Made by a program: the position numbers and the translations under genes | In this document: positions 33,053 through 43,022 of the stretch, piece after piece | Layout: each line of letters starts with the position of its first letter | Position numbering within the stretch: the first letter of the stretch is position 1 | From: GYS-P2D sp964414425 | GTDB taxonomy: Bacteria > Bacteroidota > Bacteroidia > Chitinophagales > Saprospiraceae | Reading direction: 5' to 3' | DNA: 43,992 nt | Assembly (NCBI GenBank): GCA_964414425.1 | Contig: CAYPWL010000030.1 | Location: forward strand, 1-43,992 | The notes under the pieces: generated by a model | Database searches by the model: none | What the model saw: only the letters and a program-made list of their open reading frames with translations | What the model was told of the DNA's origin: nothing

Positions 33053-34660
33053 TTATGCCAAGTACTGCGGCGGCTTGCGATGTAGCGTCGCTTGCTCATA
33101 GGCATAGGCGATCTCAATAAGTGTTCCTTCTGACCACCCTCTGCCAAATATTGACATGCCTACGGGCAAGTCTTCAACATATCCCATAGGTACAGTAATG
33201 CTTGGATAGCCAGATTGAGCCGCTGGCGAGGATACACCTATCAGGAATGTATCACCATTGATGAGGTCAGTCTTCCATGCAGGGCCGTTAGTAGGACCTA
33301 TGATTGCATCGAGACCATGCTCATCCATCACTCGATCGATACCAAGTTGGCGTCGACCCTTAAGCATTCGCTCTCGGGCATTGATATAGGCCGTGTCGGA
33401 CAGACCACCTTTATCTGCTGCAGCCTCCAGATGTTCTTGACCAAAATACTTGAGCTCAACAGAGTCTTGACGATTCCATTCGATGAGTTCGTCTATCGTT
33501 TTTACAGGGGCATTGTCGCCCAGACTATTGAAGTAGGCGTTCAGTCCTTCCTTGTACTCATATAACATAATCTCAAATGAATCCCCGAATACATGTGGCT
33601 CTGAGATATTGTCGATCTCGATGAGCTCTGCTCCCTGGGATTTCATATCGTCCATAGCTTGGCGGATGAGACTGAATATTGGGTCCACTTCACTCTTGCG
33701 ATCTGACTCGGTATACCTCGATTCTATATTGAAGTAGGCTATCTTCTTACCCTTGAGTCCGTCTGTTTTGAGATATGGAGAGTAGTCTTTGATGACGGTT
33801 GGTATATCCTGCGAGGCGGCATCTCGATTATCCTTGCCGACGATCGCTCCAAGAGATAGGGCGGCGTCTTCTACAGTTCTAGCCATGGGACCTGCAGTAT
33901 CTTGCGTTGAGGAGATGGGGATGATACCACTGCGGCTGACAAGTCCAACGGTGGGCTTGATGCCCACGAGTCCATTAGTAGAAGATGGGCATACAATGCT
34001 ACCATTGGTTTCGGTACCGATGGCTACGGCGCAAAGGCTTGCTGCTGCGGCAGCTCCAGACCCTGCACTGGATCCACAGGTGTTGCGATCGAGTTTGTAG
34101 GGGTTCTTAGTGAGGCCTCCCAGTCCACTCCAGCCACTGGTGCTGTTCTCTCCTCTGAAGTTGGCCCACTCGGATAGATTGGCCTTTGCAAGGATCACGG
34201 CACCTGCTTCTCTGAGTAGTTTAGTGATATGTGCGTCTTGTGGAGGATATGACCCGTCTAAGACTCGGGATCCTGCCGTAGTCGGCATATCTGCCGTATC
34301 GATGTTGTCTTTTAGTATAACAGGGATCCCATATAGAGCGCTTGCGCCTTTCTTGTCGAGCTCTTTATCTAATTGCTCTGCTCTCTTGAGAGCATTGGCA
34401 TTGACATGTATGATGGAATTAAGGGCGGGTCCATTGACGTCTATAGCTTGGATGCGATCCAGGTAGAGCTGAGTGAGATCTCTGATGCTGATCTGTCTCT
34501 CGTCGATGAGCTTTCTTAAGGTTGCGATTCCGACCTCAGTGATGTCGTAGGTGCTTACATCTATCTTAGTTCCATCACTCGTTTTGCATGCCACGAGTGG
34601 TAGAACTATAGTACCACCTATGAGTGCGCCGAGTTCTTTTTGAAATATCCTTCGATTCAT
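33053..34660 (-). CDS. Amidase signature family lipoprotein
   Basis: A 535-residue amidase. The N-terminus MNRRIFQKELGALIGG has Tat-like basic residues, and the lipobox is LVAC (Cys25), so a lipoprotein in the periplasm or outer membrane is likely. The Ser-cis-Ser-Lys site is visible: Lys117 in VILKDNIDT, the cis-Ser in CGSSAGSG (about 197), and the nucleophile Ser221 in GTETNGSIVCPSS. That serine signature is closer to peptide or acyl amidases than to GatA of tRNA amidation, and export also rules out GatA. It may cleave peptide amides released from the cell wall or environment. It lies between the symporter and murQ in a minus-strand unit, with gaps of 58 and 51 bp. Confidence 0.88.
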   Translation of the reverse strand: MNRRIFQKELGALIGGTIVLPLVACKTSDGTKIDVSTYDITEVGIATLRKLIDERQISIRDLTQLYLDRIQAIDVNGPALNSIIHVNANALKRAEQLDKELDKKGASALYGIPVILKDNIDTADMPTTAGSRVLDGSYPPQDAHITKLLREAGAVILAKANLSEWANFRGENSTSGWSGLGGLTKNPYKLDRNTCGSSAGSGAAAAASLCAVAIGTETNGSIVCPSSTNGLVGIKPTVGLVSRSGIIPISSTQDTAGPMARTVEDAALSLGAIVGKDNRDAASQDIPTVIKDYSPYLKTDGLKGKKIAYFNIESRYTESDRKSEVDPIFSLIRQAMDDMKSQGAELIEIDNISEPHVFGDSFEIMLYEYKEGLNAYFNSLGDNAPVKTIDELIEWNRQDSVELKYFGQEHLEAAADKGGLSDTAYINARERMLKGRRQLGIDRVMDEHGLDAIIGPTNGPAWKTDLINGDTFLIGVSSPAAQSGYPSITVPMGYVEDLPVGMSIFGRGWSEGTLIEIAYAYEQATLHRKPPQYLA

Positions 34661-34718
34661 ATCCTTAAGCTAACAAAAAATAAAATCAGCAAGGATAAGA
34701 ATATAGAGAATCCAATAA

Positions 34719-36212
34719 CTATGTCACTGGAGACATGCGATGATTAAGTGACAATAGCCACAATCCTATAAATGTCAGAAGACCATTTAATGCAATAAGC
34801 ATAGAGCCAAACTTAAAGCCCCCGAGCAGTGCTTCGCTGTTGAGATCGATAAGTACTGTCAGGAGAGGTGCTACGAGGCATACAAGCCATACCCACCTAT
34901 CACGAATGTTTATTTTAGTAAACATGCCAAAGGTGAAGAGACCCAAAAGTGGTCCATAAGTATATCCCGCCGCCCTAAATAATTGATTGATAATCGCATC
35001 ATTATTCAATAGCTTAAATGAAGCAATAACCATGAACAGCATTATTGAAAACGCTACATGTACCTTGAGTCTCAAGTTCTGCTTCTCCTCCTCAGTTCTA
35101 TCTGTTCGTTCAAAATCTAAGAAGTCGATACAAAACGATGTTGTCAATGCTGTCAGTGCAGAATCAGCACTACTATAAGCTGCAGCTATCAGCCCCAATA
35201 TAAATATGATCCCTATACCTGATCCAAGATGATTGAGCGCAATCTCAGGATATATGAGGTCGGTACGATCGGGGATAGCTATACCCGACTTCATGCTATA
35301 TACATATAGCAATCCGCCAAGGACGAGGAATAATAGATTAGCAAAAATCAGAATGAAACTGAAGGTGAACATGTTTTTCTGCGCATCACCAAGCGTCTTG
35401 CAGGTGAGGTTCTTTTGCATCATATCTTGATCTAACCCAGTCATCACTATGGCGATGAGTGCACCACTGACGAATTGCTTATAGAAATTATTGGGATCTG
35501 ACCATCCATCTCCAAAATAGAACATCTGGGTATAACCCTGATCGGCAATCTCTCCCCACATCTGACCGAGGCTCAAGTCAAGGCTGCCTCCTATAGCCCA
35601 TATCGTCATGATCACTGCTCCAAGCATACAACTGGTCTGTATGGTATCGGTCCATACTATAGTCTTAATCCCTCCTCGATAAGTATAGATCCAGATTAAG
35701 ATGATGGTAATAGCTACGGTAGTATAAAAAGAGACGCCTAAGCTCTCCATTACAAAGTTTTGCAATACAATAGCAACTAAAAATAAGCGGAACGATGCGC
35801 CAACAATGCGGCTTACGAGAAAGTAAAATGCACCAGTTTTGTAAGACACTACGCCAAATCGCTGTCGTAGATAACCATAAATCGTAGTGAGATTAAGCTT
35901 GTAGTATAAGGGCATGAGCACCGTGGCGATCACCAAGTAGCCCAGCAAATAGCCAAGGACCATCTGCATGTATGACAGATTCATATTGTAGCCCCCTGCT
36001 CCAACTACACCAGGGATCGAGATGAAGGTAACACCTGATAAGGAAGTGCCAATCATGCCAAATGCTACGAGGTACCATGGTGATTTCTTGTTAGCTGTGA
36101 AGAAAGTCTGATTGTTAGCACCTCTGGAGGTGATCATCGAGATGACTATCAAAAACAAGAAATAGCCTACAATAACAGCGAGTGTTGTAGTCGGTGATAA
36201 GGCATTGGACAT
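34719..36212 (-). CDS. Sodium:solute symporter (SSS family)
   Basis: A 497-residue membrane protein with about 13 hydrophobic helices, the normal SSS topology. The family signature GTSLSGVTFISIPGVVG is in the second helix, WTDTIQTSCMLGAV is in the middle, and the Na2-site segment AAYSSADSALTALTTSFCID is near residue 340. It would carry a sugar, amino acid or other small solute inward with sodium. The subfamily (YidK/NanT-like sugar versus other) cannot be decided by eye. Its place before the amidase and murQ suggests MurNAc or another cell-wall-derived solute. The stop of the deacetylase gene lies 30 bp upstream. Confidence 0.88.
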   Translation of the reverse strand: MSNALSPTTTLAVIVGYFLFLIVISMITSRGANNQTFFTANKKSPWYLVAFGMIGTSLSGVTFISIPGVVGAGGYNMNLSYMQMVLGYLLGYLVIATVLMPLYYKLNLTTIYGYLRQRFGVVSYKTGAFYFLVSRIVGASFRLFLVAIVLQNFVMESLGVSFYTTVAITIILIWIYTYRGGIKTIVWTDTIQTSCMLGAVIMTIWAIGGSLDLSLGQMWGEIADQGYTQMFYFGDGWSDPNNFYKQFVSGALIAIVMTGLDQDMMQKNLTCKTLGDAQKNMFTFSFILIFANLLFLVLGGLLYVYSMKSGIAIPDRTDLIYPEIALNHLGSGIGIIFILGLIAAAYSSADSALTALTTSFCIDFLDFERTDRTEEEKQNLRLKVHVAFSIMLFMVIASFKLLNNDAIINQLFRAAGYTYGPLLGLFTFGMFTKINIRDRWVWLVCLVAPLLTVLIDLNSEALLGGFKFGSMLIALNGLLTFIGLWLLSLNHRMSPVT

Positions 36213-36242
36213 AAGATACTTATGGTTTCGTACAGGTCAAAT

Positions 36243-37526
36243 CTAAGTCTTTAGCAGATATTCAAAGACCTTATCCCAACCTTCCCATCCATGAGCTGCA
36301 GAAAATGAGCTGTTATGCCAGATGAATTCAAAGGTTCCATCAACAGCAGATATCGATTTTTTGAGATCGTCAATTGCAGTGAAAGTCTCATTAGGTCCAA
36401 GCTTAAGGTATTTTTTCAATGTAACATCCATCAGACAGGGGCTATGTATGATGAGATCAGTAGAACTCTCTTGACTGAGATCATACCATCTAAATGGATG
36501 GCATGTCGATGCTCTAAATCCTATCCGATCTGCATACATCATGCTATGGTCGCTAGTGATACCTGCACGGATGAGGGCTTGATAAGTCTGTGGCATCGAC
36601 ATTTTGAGAAAATGCTGTCGACTTGAGATGATACTGAGGTCAGTGATTGAAGCGAGTAAGCCTATCTCCGAAGCGAGAGCTGACACAGTGCTGTCAGAAG
36701 CGTACGAAGGATGTATACCAATATGATGAGCTACGGCAATACGACGCACTAACTGCTTAAACTCATCCTTTTCGATCAGATGATTTTCATCAAATGGCTT
36801 GTGGTAGGTACACAGAAAAAAGAATGTAGCCTCGGCAAAGGGTTGTAATTGCTCAAGGAGGTAATCATAAGTGTCATACGGGTCAATATGATTGCGTAAG
36901 TATGCGAGGCGTGCGTTAACCTTAGTGCGCGCTCCAAGTATTGTATCTCTTACAAGACCAGCAAGATTGCGCCATTCTTTGTGCTTATAGGCATATGGGA
37001 TGTCCACATCAACCGTTGGGACATAGCGAATTGTACCGCTACGATTAAACCGATATGGGCTTTTTGACTCAATGATGCCCTCTATATGGGTGAGCCATAA
37101 GTCAATCAAGGGATACTGCAAGAATCTATGAACCACTGCCGCAGACTGCGAGCTGATCCAACGACCGTGCATATCAGTTTCATTCTCTTGGTACTCCTCA
37201 TATCGAGTAATGAGATAGAAGACCATCGAGAAATAATCAAAATCGAGATCTAATTGACCGCTTCCATCGTAGAATAGCTTGCAGTGACTTCCCGTCTTAT
37301 TGACCTTAAGATCAATTGGATTGATGCCGTTATGAGATAATAATCCCGAATCCGGTATAGATAGTGCACATGCCCCTGAGTGGTTGTTGCCATAATGGAT
37401 CATGATCCCTTCTTGAGCAGGTATTTCTGCGTTGATGAACACCTCTGCTCCCCATCTATCTGCAAGCCACTGGGAGACATATTGGAGGCGTGGAGAAATA
37501 AAATGACTCCAGATGACAACTTTCAT
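36243..37526 (-). CDS. Polysaccharide deacetylase family protein with N-terminal DUF7033-like domain
   Basis: About 427 residues. The N-terminal 160 residues (MKVVIWSHFISPRLQYV ... FDYFSMVFYLITRYEEY) form a domain that commonly precedes NodB-like deacetylase domains in Bacteroidota. The deacetylase part has PTVDVDIPY (metal Asp), FAEATFFFLCTY, HHIGIHPSYAS (the HxxxH metal ligands) and SDHSMMYADRIGFR. The end HNSSFSAAHGWEGWDKVFEY resembles cytoplasmic members without a signal peptide. It may deacetylate a surface or cell-wall glycan precursor. ATG 37526 gives the strand-like start seen in homologs as I recall them; ATG 37547 is the other candidate. It begins the five-gene minus-strand unit with the symporter, amidase, murQ and HExxH protein. 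Confidence 0.83.
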   Translation of the reverse strand: MKVVIWSHFISPRLQYVSQWLADRWGAEVFINAEIPAQEGIMIHYGNNHSGACALSIPDSGLLSHNGINPIDLKVNKTGSHCKLFYDGSGQLDLDFDYFSMVFYLITRYEEYQENETDMHGRWISSQSAAVVHRFLQYPLIDLWLTHIEGIIESKSPYRFNRSGTIRYVPTVDVDIPYAYKHKEWRNLAGLVRDTILGARTKVNARLAYLRNHIDPYDTYDYLLEQLQPFAEATFFFLCTYHKPFDENHLIEKDEFKQLVRRIAVAHHIGIHPSYASDSTVSALASEIGLLASITDLSIISSRQHFLKMSMPQTYQALIRAGITSDHSMMYADRIGFRASTCHPFRWYDLSQESSTDLIIHSPCLMDVTLKKYLKLGPNETFTAIDDLKKSISAVDGTFEFIWHNSSFSAAHGWEGWDKVFEYLLKT

Positions 37527-37593
37527 TGATGACTTGTTGTAAGACATTGGATAGTTAGCAAGGTTAGTATTATTATTCTATTTTAGACTGTAT

Positions 37594-38394
37594 ATGCTAA
37601 GACGTTTTTTAGTAGCTCTTATTTTAACGGGGTTGATTTCAGGTGTCGGTCTCAGTCAGACTACATTCCAACCTAAACCGATTGAGTATAACTTAAAGGG
37701 GGTCGTCTATAGTACAGAGCGACTATTTGAGATTAGGCCCCATATCGAGGGCTTCAGCCTTGCCTATAAGAAAGGAACTCTAAAGAGTTACTATAAGACC
37801 ACCTATCAATCGTATGAGTTTGGATTTTATAAGGATGCCAGAGAGAATCGCCAAGAGATATTCGGTGAGCGTATCGAGGGCATCCCGAGAGATCCATTTA
37901 TTTTTGGGAAGAGCAGTCAGTTCTTTACACTGAGATTCACCTATGGTCAGAAGCGTTATTTATCAGAAAAAACTCGAAGAAAAGGAGTAGCAATGGGGAT
38001 CATCTATGAGGGTGGAGCTAGCCTTGGTCTCATCAAGCCATACTTTCTCAGAGTCATAAGGCGAGATCCAGATTTGCTCGATCCGACATTAGAGACGCTT
38101 GAGTATAGTGATGAAGTAAGGGATGACTTTTTAGATTTTGATAATATCTATGGTGGCACCAATTTTTTTACGGGTATCACGGATATCACACCCACATTAG
38201 GGATCCACGGGAAGGTAGGGTTGCATTGGGCCTTAGGTGCATTTGAAGAAAAGGTTAAGGCATTTGAAGTTGGCTTGATGGTGGATATCTTTCCGAGAGA
38301 GATCCCATTGCTTATCGAGCGAGAAGATATACGCAATTCATTTATACTTACTAAACTGTATGCATCCTATCAGTTCGGACGCCGCAAGTTGTAA
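37594..38394 (+). CDS. Hypothetical exported protein, probable outer-membrane barrel
   Basis: A 266-residue protein without a family I can name. The signal peptide is MLRRFLVALILTGLISGVGLS, and the mature part is rich in alternating aromatic and polar strands (SFEFGFYKD-like, FTLRFTYGQKRYLSEKTRR, VAMGIIYEGGASLGLIKPYF) ending with LTKLYASYQFGRRKL. The pattern of short strands, frequent Tyr and a terminal basic residue suits an outer-membrane beta-barrel. It could be a small porin or a cell-surface scaffold. It starts 68 bp from the divergent deacetylase gene and is separated by 56 bp from lipA. Confidence 0.6.
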   Translation: MLRRFLVALILTGLISGVGLSQTTFQPKPIEYNLKGVVYSTERLFEIRPHIEGFSLAYKKGTLKSYYKTTYQSYEFGFYKDARENRQEIFGERIEGIPRDPFIFGKSSQFFTLRFTYGQKRYLSEKTRRKGVAMGIIYEGGASLGLIKPYFLRVIRRDPDLLDPTLETLEYSDEVRDDFLDFDNIYGGTNFFTGITDITPTLGIHGKVGLHWALGAFEEKVKAFEVGLMVDIFPREIPLLIEREDIRNSFILTKLYASYQFGRRKL

Positions 38395-38450
38395 GTGACG
38401 AGTAAGTCTTAATATATTTGACTATTCATTTAACCAGACTAAGTTAGCCT

Positions 38451-39329
38451 GTGGTAGAATTACCTGTTGTAACTAAGGAATCTAAGGAAGCTCGAGTGCG
38501 CAAGCCAGATTGGCTCAGAGTCAAACTTCCGATAGGCGAAGATTATAAGCGTGTGCGACGACTTGTAGATGAGTATCAGCTACACACGATCTGTCAGAGT
38601 GGTAATTGTCCTAATATGGGCGAGTGCTGGGGAGCCGGTACGGCTACATTCATGATACTGGGAAATGTCTGCACGAGATCTTGCTCATTTTGTGCTGTCA
38701 AAACTGGTCGACCACCAGAGTATGACGAAGATGAACCACGACGGGTAGCGGAGGCAATTATGCTCATGCAAGTGAAGCATGCCGTACTCACATCGGTCAA
38801 TAGAGATGAACTCAAAGATAGAGGTGCAGAGATATGGTATCAAACCGTAGTACAGACTAAGGAGCTTTCTCCAACGACCACGATAGAGACCCTCATTCCA
38901 GATACTAAAGGTAATTGGGAAGCGCTAGAGCGCATGATTGAAGGAGGCCAAGAAGTAGTAAGTCATAATATGGAAACTGTGTCTCGCTTATACCGTATGG
39001 TGCGACCCCAAGCCAAGTATGTACGTAGCCTCGAGCAAATCAAGAGAACCAAGGCATACGGAAAGCGAACCAAGTCTGGCTTTATGGTAGGACTGGGAGA
39101 GACTAAGGATGAAGTGTTGCAGATACTCGATGATCTCAGAGAGCATGACTGTGATGTTGTGACTATCGGGCAGTATCTACAACCTACTAAGCGTCATCTC
39201 GAGGTAGCTGATTATGTGCATCCAGACTTATTTAAACTCTATGAGGAAGAGGGGTATAAGCGCGGGTTCGATTTTGTGGAGAGTGGTCCTCTGGTACGAT
39301 CTTCTTATCATGCCGAAAGACACCTATAG
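38451..39329 (+). CDS. lipA: Lipoyl synthase
   Basis: A 292-residue radical SAM enzyme of normal length. The auxiliary cluster motif CxxxxCxxxxxC is present (Cys48, Cys53, Cys59 in ICQSGNCPNMGECW). The radical SAM cluster CxxxCxxC is Cys74, Cys78 and Cys81 (CTRSCSFC). The RSSY motif near the C-terminus supplies the serine ligand. It inserts two sulfurs into octanoyl groups to make lipoyl cofactor for 2-oxoacid dehydrogenases and the glycine cleavage system. The start is GTG at 38451. lipB is not adjacent. It is followed by an 82-bp gap and the YfhO-like gene. Confidence 0.96.
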   Translation: MVELPVVTKESKEARVRKPDWLRVKLPIGEDYKRVRRLVDEYQLHTICQSGNCPNMGECWGAGTATFMILGNVCTRSCSFCAVKTGRPPEYDEDEPRRVAEAIMLMQVKHAVLTSVNRDELKDRGAEIWYQTVVQTKELSPTTTIETLIPDTKGNWEALERMIEGGQEVVSHNMETVSRLYRMVRPQAKYVRSLEQIKRTKAYGKRTKSGFMVGLGETKDEVLQILDDLREHDCDVVTIGQYLQPTKRHLEVADYVHPDLFKLYEEEGYKRGFDFVESGPLVRSSYHAERHL

Positions 39330-39411
39330 GTCGGAGAGATATTATCTTTTTATCTATCTATTTTGTAAATACCAAGCGCCCTGTCCTATCTTGTCAATTC
39401 AATCTTAAATC

Positions 39412-41949
39412 ATGAATGTTAAGTCTATTCTACTGTCGCTGTGGCCTATTCCAGTGTTTTTACTGCTATCTGTGCTATTGTTCTTGCCAGAATTTCAAGG
39501 TAAAACATTACAACGAGGTGATACGATCCAAGGAGAAGCCAAAATTCAGGGAATAAGACACTATCAAGAAAATAAAAAACCTGCTTATATATGGAATCCT
39601 GGGCAGTTTGCCGGCATGCCCATACTTTATGGGGCACCCAGTAGAACTAACCTCCTACTTTATGTTGATAGGATTATGCGGCTGGGTACCGAAAGACCAG
39701 TAAACATCTATTTTCTGGGCTTTCTCTGCAGTTTTCTGTTGGGGCGTTTAGCGTTTAAATTTGACAATCTCACCTCAATATTACTCTCGGTTCTAACCAT
39801 TCTGCCGCTTACTAATCTCATCTTATGGAAAGCGGGTCATACAAGTAAAATAGAAGTATTAGTATATACTCCGATGATCATTCTAGGTGTAATTTATCTA
39901 TTTGAGAGGCGGAAGTACCTCTTGGGTGGAGTGATTTTTTCCTATGGTATGGGTATGTCTCTTTTTGCACGACATCCACAGATGACCTACTATATCTTTA
40001 TGATATTCCTGATCTATGGAATTGTCAAGTTAGTACAACTCGCACGGAAACAAATAGAGCTAAAACATCTCATGATCGGAGTTGGGATGATCGTAATAGC
40101 GTCAGCACTAAGTTTAGGAACAAGTGCGAGTAAGATCTGGACGATGCAGGTTCACTCCGAACAATCATTGAGGGGTAAAAAAGTACTTTCGAAGGTCGTT
40201 ACTAACGCAGAAGGTGAAGGCTCTGGAAATAAAGGTGGCTTAGACTGGGACTATGCCATGACGTGGTCTAATGATTGGACCGATCTCGTTGCGACAATCA
40301 TTCCAGGATTTAATGGAGGCTCATCTGGAGAGCCTGTATCGACTAAATCAGAATCATTTAAAAATCTACGAATTGAGCGAGCACCACTTTATTGGGGTGC
40401 ATTACCCTTTACAGAATCTCCGATGTATGTAGGCATATTAGCATTCTTCCTATTTGTATGGGGCGCAAACTACGTCAAGGGACATTTCAAATGGTGGCTC
40501 GTATCGGGAGTAGTGTTGACCTACATGATCTCAATGGGTAAAAACTTAGAGTGGTTCAATCATTTTATTTTTGACACCTTTCCCTACTACAACAAGTTTA
40601 GGACACCACAGTCTATACTCTCTGTTACCCCGTATTTCATGACGATCTTGGGTGTAATGGGTATCCACAAGTTTATCAAAGAAGGAATGACTCCTGACTT
40701 TAATAAGTCCTTTTATATCGCAGCAGGCTCATTAGGAGCATTGTGCTTAGCCGGTATACTTGTCTTTCCTAATATGATGAGCTTTGAGGCGGCGTCAGAT
40801 GCTAGATATGCACAGCAGGGTATAGATGTTTCTGTGTTTTTCAAAGATCGACAGAGTATGATGAGCAGAGATAGTATCAGAAGCTTGATAATCTTATTGG
40901 CGTCTGCAGCTGCGATGTATCTGTTTGCAATAAAGAGGATCAAGGCACCTATTATGATTGGCGTTCTTGTCTTGTTAGGACTGTTTGACAATATCATGGT
41001 TAATAATCGGTATTTAAGTTTTGATGACTATGTATCAGAGCGCAGGATTAATTCACACTATGAGTTGCGTCCTGTCGACGAACAAATCTTGAGCCTTGAG
41101 AAAGATCGTCATGCCTACCGTGTTCAGGATCTCTCTATCAATACCTATAATTCAGCATTGGGCTCCTACTATCATAACACTATAGGTGGATATGACCCTG
41201 TGAAGCTAAGACGCTATCAAGATCTACTGGAGGTATACATTACTAAGAATCATATGCCTGTACTCAATATGCTCAACACCAAGTACTTCATAGGACGAGG
41301 GCAAGACGGACAAGGTGAGCGCATGCAACTCAATCCTGATGCCTTAGGCAATGCATGGTTTATTAATAATGTGATGACGGCGACTACTCCCGATGATGAG
41401 TTCGCCGCTCTGCAGACAATCAATACTGCCGAATCAGCGGCAATCTGTACGAAAGACTTTGCAGATGCATTAAAACTGGAGAGCAAGCAATACTCTACTA
41501 ATGGATCTATCACTGTGACGGACTACAACCCTGATAATATTACTTATCAATCTAACAATACAGGTGATGGATTTGCAGTCTTCTCAGAAGTTTGGTTTGA
41601 TGGCAAAAGCTGGGATGTCTCGATCGATGGCAAAAAAGTGCCATACTATCGAGTGAATTATCTATTACGTGGACTTGAGATCCCAGCAGGTAATCATCAG
41701 ATTGAATTCAAATTCAGACCTGAGTCGTTTTTCATGGGTGAAAAAATATCCTTAGCCTCATCGGGCATTCTATTGTTATTGATATTTGGGCTCTTGGCTT
41801 ATGAATTTAAGAATAACAGAGAGGGTCTCTTGTCTTCGGTCGTTGCAGATTCAGGTTCAACAACAGCTACTGTTACTGAGGATGTATCGAAAAGCACTGC
41901 AGAGAAGGCTAAAACGATCAAGAAGAAAACTAAGAAGAAAAAGAAATAG
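39412..41949 (+). CDS. YfhO family multi-pass membrane protein
   Basis: An 845-residue membrane protein with roughly 13 hydrophobic segments in the first 535 residues. A hydrophilic C-terminal domain (about 540-775) and one last helix (ISLASSGILLLLIFGLLAY) follow. Loop motifs such as LQRGDTIQGEAK, WNPGQFAGMPILYGAP and FNGGSSGEP, and the end region VFSEVWFDGKSWDVSIDGK with YLLRGLEIPAGNHQIEFKF, are typical of the YfhO group found throughout Bacteroidota and Firmicutes. In Firmicutes members glycosylate teichoic acids or lipids, so a GT-C style lipid-linked glycosyltransferase is likely here. The C-terminus is a lysine-rich tail (KTIKKKTKKKKK). It is convergent with the glycosyltransferase gene, with 6 bp between stops. 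Confidence 0.85.
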   Translation: MNVKSILLSLWPIPVFLLLSVLLFLPEFQGKTLQRGDTIQGEAKIQGIRHYQENKKPAYIWNPGQFAGMPILYGAPSRTNLLLYVDRIMRLGTERPVNIYFLGFLCSFLLGRLAFKFDNLTSILLSVLTILPLTNLILWKAGHTSKIEVLVYTPMIILGVIYLFERRKYLLGGVIFSYGMGMSLFARHPQMTYYIFMIFLIYGIVKLVQLARKQIELKHLMIGVGMIVIASALSLGTSASKIWTMQVHSEQSLRGKKVLSKVVTNAEGEGSGNKGGLDWDYAMTWSNDWTDLVATIIPGFNGGSSGEPVSTKSESFKNLRIERAPLYWGALPFTESPMYVGILAFFLFVWGANYVKGHFKWWLVSGVVLTYMISMGKNLEWFNHFIFDTFPYYNKFRTPQSILSVTPYFMTILGVMGIHKFIKEGMTPDFNKSFYIAAGSLGALCLAGILVFPNMMSFEAASDARYAQQGIDVSVFFKDRQSMMSRDSIRSLIILLASAAAMYLFAIKRIKAPIMIGVLVLLGLFDNIMVNNRYLSFDDYVSERRINSHYELRPVDEQILSLEKDRHAYRVQDLSINTYNSALGSYYHNTIGGYDPVKLRRYQDLLEVYITKNHMPVLNMLNTKYFIGRGQDGQGERMQLNPDALGNAWFINNVMTATTPDDEFAALQTINTAESAAICTKDFADALKLESKQYSTNGSITVTDYNPDNITYQSNNTGDGFAVFSEVWFDGKSWDVSIDGKKVPYYRVNYLLRGLEIPAGNHQIEFKFRPESFFMGEKISLASSGILLLLIFGLLAYEFKNNREGLLSSVVADSGSTTATVTEDVSKSTAEKAKTIKKKTKKKKK

Positions 41950-41955
41950 TCCTTA

Positions 41956-42972
41956 CTACTTATAGTAATTCTTGGTTATACCGATGGCGGTAGGCTTCCT
42001 GAGTATCCATTTTTGCCAGATACCATTGAGTGTTCCGATGGCATAAGCGAATACCTGGAGGAGTAAGGTCAGAATCGAAAGTAGGGCAACCATGATGGAT
42101 TTGTATTCTATGAATGACTGAATACATATAAAGATCATGAGTAACAGCAAGCCAATAAGACCGAACTTAAGTAGCATATAGCCCCAGGACCAGAAAGAGG
42201 CAGATAGTAATATGAATAATCCGACAATTAAGATGAAAGCCGGAGCCAGATGTATCGGCTTAAGCATATGAGGGTGTAGGCTGGCCAGATTGATTCTTGT
42301 GACGCCCCAGTTATGAATCTGCTTAAAGAAACGCCAGAAGCTTGTTCTTCTCTTGTGATAAACAAATGCGTCAGAAATCAATCCCACCTGGAATCCAGCG
42401 CCATATATCCGTGCTGAGTAGTCCATATCCTGCCCATGGCGTAATGATCCAAATCCTCCTATTGTATCATATACTGCTCGAGAGATTCCCATATTGAAGC
42501 TGCGAGGATAAAACTTAGAGACTGACTTTGTACTCCCTCTTGTTCCGCCAGTTCCGATAAATGAGGTCATCGAATAGTTGATAGCCTTGAGTATGGGTGA
42601 GAAAGAAGGATGATAAGTGTCTGGACCACCAAAGGCATCGTACTGATTAGCGGCAATCCCAGCAGAGAGTTCAGAAAAATACTGGGGAGGGAGTAAACAG
42701 TCCGAATCTACGAATATGAAGTATTCGCCCGAGGCTACAGTCATCCCTCTATTTCGTGCAGGACCAGGACCTTGATTGGATTGCTTCTCATAGTGGATGG
42801 TCAGATTGCCTGCATATCCCTTGAGATAATCCTCTGTACCATCAGTTGAGCCATCATCGATAATGATTAGTTCAACAGCACTAAGATCAAAATCCTGATG
42901 CTCAATTGTAGGAATTAACTCCTCAAGTTCAGAGAGGCGATTATATGTTGGAATTATGAGGCTAAAAATCAT
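41956..42972 (-). CDS. Family 2 glycosyltransferase with C-terminal membrane helices
   Basis: About 338 residues. The GT2 core is MIFSLIIPTYNRLSELEEL, then the DDGSTDGTE nucleotide-binding motif, NQGPGPARNRGM, and the metal-binding DSD in FIFVDSDCLLPP. A later YHKRRTSFWRFFKQIHNWG segment is typical of processive and surface polysaccharide transferases. Three or four hydrophobic helices follow after residue 235, so it is anchored in the inner membrane. ATG 42972 is preferred; the longer frame from 43020 adds a non-homologous hydrophobic head. It would transfer a sugar to a lipid-linked glycan or similar acceptor. It is divergent from the methyltransferase gene and convergent with the YfhO-like gene. 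Confidence 0.9.
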   Translation of the reverse strand: MIFSLIIPTYNRLSELEELIPTIEHQDFDLSAVELIIIDDGSTDGTEDYLKGYAGNLTIHYEKQSNQGPGPARNRGMTVASGEYFIFVDSDCLLPPQYFSELSAGIAANQYDAFGGPDTYHPSFSPILKAINYSMTSFIGTGGTRGSTKSVSKFYPRSFNMGISRAVYDTIGGFGSLRHGQDMDYSARIYGAGFQVGLISDAFVYHKRRTSFWRFFKQIHNWGVTRINLASLHPHMLKPIHLAPAFILIVGLFILLSASFWSWGYMLLKFGLIGLLLLMIFICIQSFIEYKSIMVALLSILTLLLQVFAYAIGTLNGIWQKWILRKPTAIGITKNYYK

Positions 42973-43022
42973 TTCTAAAGATGAAATTAGAGATATTGTG
43001 ATACATATTAGTAAAAACAATT

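Noticed and set aside
33789..34466. Plus-strand frames of 103 and 118 codons antisense to the amidase gene
   Set aside because: They mirror the amidase coding strand, carry no recognisable motif and have low-complexity Ser/Ala/Pro-rich translations; the amidase has all its catalytic residues.
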